From assembly GCA_907163375.1 (NCBI GenBank), contig CAJQUW010011280.1:496001-560000 (forward strand): 64,000 bases of DNA, read 5' to 3'. This DNA is from Prostheceraeus crozeri. Lineage: Eukaryota > Platyhelminthes > Polycladida > Euryleptidae. Below the pieces are notes generated by a model. It worked only from the letters and a program-made list of their open reading frames with translations. It had not been told where the DNA came from and did no database searches. Positions 60,288 to 64,000 of this stretch are shown piece after piece; position 1 is the stretch's first letter; each line of letters begins with the position of its first letter. Made by a program: the position numbers and the translations under genes.

Positions 60288-63200
60288 GCTGATGACTTAC
60301 TAGTGACCTTAAAATTCGCAATGTATGCTTCGTAAATGGTCAAGCGTATCATGACAAAACACAACTAAATTTAAGAAGGGAAGGATACTGCAAAATTTTG
60401 CACTAATTTATAGGGTGCAAAAGTCAATGGATGTAAGACTTTAAGAAGTAACAGGGAATGGTACTTCAAAAATCTGCATGAATTCACAGCTTGAAATAAA
60501 CTTTGAGCTTTAAAAGTCACTGGATGTGATGCTATTGAATCGTCATGAAAATTACTTTAAAAAATAAATAGAAAATGAAGTTTAAATTTGAACTGTACCA
60601 TGAATCACTCCAATGCAAGCTGTACAAGTTACTGTGTAAATTTTGACAAAACATTGAAAATTGTCAGAGTTAATGTATTTTATGATAATTTCAAAAGTAA
60701 ACAAGCCGTTTTCTCGGGAAGAGAGGAATCCACCACAGTCTGAACACAATCGCATTATCAGCCACATGGTGTCAGCAAAACAAAACTTGAAATGAGATAA
60801 ATTGAATCGATCATGGAGAATTCAGATGACAATCGGATAAATAATTATCGATAGCATTGATTTTAACTCTTCTATTGGTAGAAATTTGGTATCATTCATA
60901 ATATAAAATTGTAGAAATGATTTGATTAACAGTTAATTATGCGTTGACATATTTATGAGACTAGAAGAAGCTTTTGGTTGGTACCATACAGGCTTGCTAT
61001 CGGATGAAGAGAAATAAAGCATTTGGTAGCAAGCATTTCATCGTTTTGATAGCATACAATTTACAGTGTACATACTAGACGCATGTATGACCTGCGTTCC
61101 CATCGAACTTGATTTGGAAAGCTAGTTGCTTCCTTATAGGCTATACGAAAGTGTTAGTTGCAGTTTCTGAAATTGTCTTCCTTGATCAATCTCCCGTTTA
61201 AATTTCTGCAATTCAACAGATTGCATGCTTCCTCTAAAAACAAGTGCTGATAAAGAAATATCTCATTTTCACAATTTCAAACTCATCGAGCGACAACTCC
61301 GCCAAAATATTCAAGTACACTTCTGTCGCATTGATTATACTCCTCGTCTGCTGGGAACTGTTCATTTTTCTCCTCTTCGGTGGTGGGGGTTGAGTATCCC
61401 ACCTCTTAGGCTCTGCTAGCAGACTGTAAAGGCCCTCGAGCAATTGGAATCATTTTTGTCATCCTTCTGTGGCGATCCGAGACGCACGCAAATCAGTGTT
61501 GACAAGGGAACTTCGGGATGAAATAAAGGCAAGCATTTGTCACTTCTGATAAATCACGGCTTGTTACAGACAACGAAAAACTTGCGAATGGAGAAAACAG
61601 TGCTACGGTGTTGCCATGTGTGTCATCCAAATTCTTTTTCAACGAGACACTAAAAGCTTCTCACACGTATGGAACTCAATCTTTAAATTTAAGGCTTTTT
61701 GTATTATACTTTGAATATCGAGAAGAACTGGAACCGTGTCATAACACACAGATTTTCGGTTCCGATCTCGTATTTCATGAATTATAAAGGACTCATAATT
61801 AAACGAGCATCTCCTCAATAATAAAGCAAAGAGGAACAACATCGATTTCAGTAGCAAACTGTTCGTAAATGTGACATATGCTACATTAAACGGATGTAAA
61901 ACTTTGTGCCCAACGACATGTTTAACCGATTTTATTGAAGAGAGAAAAGCGAAATCTGATACAGTTATTTGTCTTTTTCCTCATTATTCAACCAACTGAA
62001 AATGAAGAAAATTGATTAATTACACGTTGACGCTATGAAAACGACGTATTACTGAGCATTTCACGTTCCATTGGTTCAAATCACAGCAATCTGATTATCA
62101 AATATGTGATAATGATGTTTTGAAAACGAGAGAATGTTATTCATTTTTTCAAATGTTCCCTTGAATTAAACTCATCGCGTTAATTTGGTTTGAAAATGAC
62201 GAGAAATGAAATAGTTGAATGAACCAGTAGATTTTGTTAAATCACGGAAAAATTATACTGTAGCTCGCAACTTTAGCCCTTACGAGGTATTCTCAATATC
62301 ATCATCATATGACTACAACCAGTTCTAACGATGAATTCTAAAGAAGATGCTAACAAAATAATGCTAAGTTGATGGTTTATCGATTAATTGATGGCAGATG
62401 ACAAACAACGAGTTTATCTGAGAATTTTATTGCAACTCTACAATGGTGTCAAGTGCCATTTAAGCAATGAATCAGTGTGCTTAATAAAATAATATCCTGG
62501 TAACCCACATAAAAAAGCTAAAAAAGCTTCCTTTCTTCCATGAAATGACTCGGTGCTTTTTTCTATTCTCATTCATTGGCATTGAGCTTCTATCATTTTT
62601 TTAAAGAGCGCGCTTATTCTAAGTTTCTCGCATGATCTGACCAACGATTGAACCATTAACAGTGATTAAGTGTCTGTAGCATGACCTGACTTTTGATTTA
62701 ATATTTCTTCTTCAACACGGCATGAAATTCAATGCATTTGTGTCTTTAAATGTTCGACAACGCCATAGTTAATCACTCATTTAAATACTGTCTTATGACC
62801 ATGATGACTGGTGTGAAAGAACTGTATTATTTTACTTCTAGAAATGTTGAATCATAGAAATTATAAACTAGCATTATTCTCAACTTTTACGAAATGCAAA
62901 TAAAAGCAAGAGTCAATTAAAAAATCAATTAATCAATTATGAAATCAATTATTAATCAACCAGTAATAAAAGATGAATTAATGTTATTAATTAAAAAAAC
63001 AAGAAAGGTATATTGTCTTAACTTAACTGCTGAAAAGAAAATGATTTCTATAAGGTTTGTTATAGATGCGTATGCAGTCAAAGACAGCGGACACTGTATG
63101 CAGCTGGTAATAGATCCAGCCTGGCCATAGACCCCAGGCTTGGCGTGGATGGATCTCCATGTATGAAAACCAAAAATTTTGAAATATCCATGGATGTTGT

Positions 63201-64000
63201 AGAGTTTTTGAATATATATTTCTGCAAATTCTGCCGCGATTGTTTCAAGCGTATTATTAAGAAAACATGCCTTCACAAATTATGGCTAACTTCATGATAA
63301 ATCACTAAATTATGGCAGCAAAAGTGAAAGGGCAGCAACCAATGTGAACAGAGATAGAAGTCAGCCTTACCGGTGTTATGCTATTCATATTCTCCATTCA
63401 CTTATATTCACCCGGAAAGTTAAAAGCTTAGATTGATTTTACGGGCCGGAAGTTGAACTGTAAAACATAATCACGCCATACAGTTTCTCCATATAATCAG
63501 CTACCTCCGCCGGGTGGAAGCTGAAAGTATGCATTCATTTTATCCTCTAGAAAATTCGTGAATATTATCATCATGTGCACTAGACGGTCCAGACCATAGA
63601 ACAGTGTTGTATGCGGTCATGATTTTTTGACCGATATCACGGTCACGGTCATGAGCGCAGAATTTTTCAAAAATGGTCACGGTCATGGTCACGGTCATTT
63701 TTAGCAGTCATTATAAAGTAAACACATAAATTAACCTGTCAACCGAAAGCGAAAAGTTTTGGAGATTCGACAGGTTATTTGTATTTGACTTTCGTAAATC
63801 TTCCCATAAACAATTCATTCAGTGAAACCGTAAAGTGAATAAATAGGCTTAGAAGATGAGAGTAATATCATCACGGGGTTGAATGCAATAATATTTTCAT
63901 TGTTAGTCTATAGAAGCTATAAAACTTGTAACATTCAAATAATGGTTCAAGCAGCTATAGGCTATTTTTACACTGAAAACTCTACTTCCGCCTTGCATAT
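60288..64000. other. Intergenic, no supported feature
   Basis: Only short frames. From 63602 (CAGTGTTGTATGCGGTCATG) to about 63705 a run of GGTCACGGTCATG words looks like the left end of a hAT-like element, but its right end is not visible in the window. Confidence 0.4.

Noticed and set aside
63602-63710. hAT-like left end with GGTCACGGTCATG repeats
   Set aside because: Right end is not in the window, so the element cannot be defined.
1-64000. CRISPR array, operon or prokaryotic genes
   Set aside because: No regularly spaced short repeats; spliced exons and metazoan transposons show this is animal nuclear DNA.

Overview
The window is nuclear DNA from an animal, most likely an invertebrate. 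It is AT-rich, has long introns with GT-AG junctions, and carries a dense mix of metazoan mobile elements (Penelope-like retroelements, LINEs, a tRNA-derived SINE, Tc1/mariner and hAT transposons, and fold-back elements). I cannot fix the phylum from sequence alone.

One host gene fills about 44 kb. It is the minus-strand orthologue of TPR (Megator in flies), the giant coiled-coil protein of the nuclear pore basket. Twenty-six coding exons, running from the start codon near 46337 down to 2189, join in a continuous reading frame of 1695 codons. Their order follows human TPR from the N-terminus through the end of the coiled-coil rod. The acidic, low-complexity C-terminal tail is not visible and should lie beyond position 1. 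No second host gene is recognised.

The TPR introns are loaded with insertions. Reading left to right: a nearly intact Tc1 copy (3.0-4.1 kb), an inverted-repeat element (6.3-7.1 kb), an RTE-like LINE end (9.5-10.0 kb), an internally deleted mariner (11.8-12.7 kb), a SINE (17.1-17.4 kb), a Penelope tail and a hAT transposase fossil (20.5-21.9 kb), a hAT-like short element (22.7-23.2 kb), a nearly full-length Penelope fossil split by a second insertion (26.7-30.1 kb), a LINE-like fragment (33.5-34.0 kb), a near-perfect 85-bp-arm hairpin (34.5-34.8 kb), an unexplained GC-richer island with protein-like fragments (35.4-36.7 kb), a hAT-like element (37.8-39.6 kb), a fragment of a fold-back family (41.0-41.2 kb) and a tandem duplication (44.8-45.1 kb).

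The region upstream of TPR (46.3-64 kb) is intergenic and repeat-rich. It has two Penelope endonuclease fragments (49.3 and 50.7 kb), a 722-bp fold-back element (51.7-52.4 kb), a hAT-like element with a perfect 8-bp target duplication (52.6-53.2 kb) and a LINE remnant interrupted by a short element (53.9-55.0 kb). Next comes a composite: a head-to-head inverted Penelope insertion flanked by 12-bp duplications, into which an apparently intact DD41D mariner has inserted (55.05-57.93 kb). Two more hairpin-rich elements follow at 58.1-58.8 and 60.1-60.3 kb. I see nothing annotatable from 60.3 to 64 kb. The most informative structures are the nested Penelope/mariner composite, the fold-back families, a duplicated TPR splice-donor segment, and the unassigned island at 35.4-36.7 kb.
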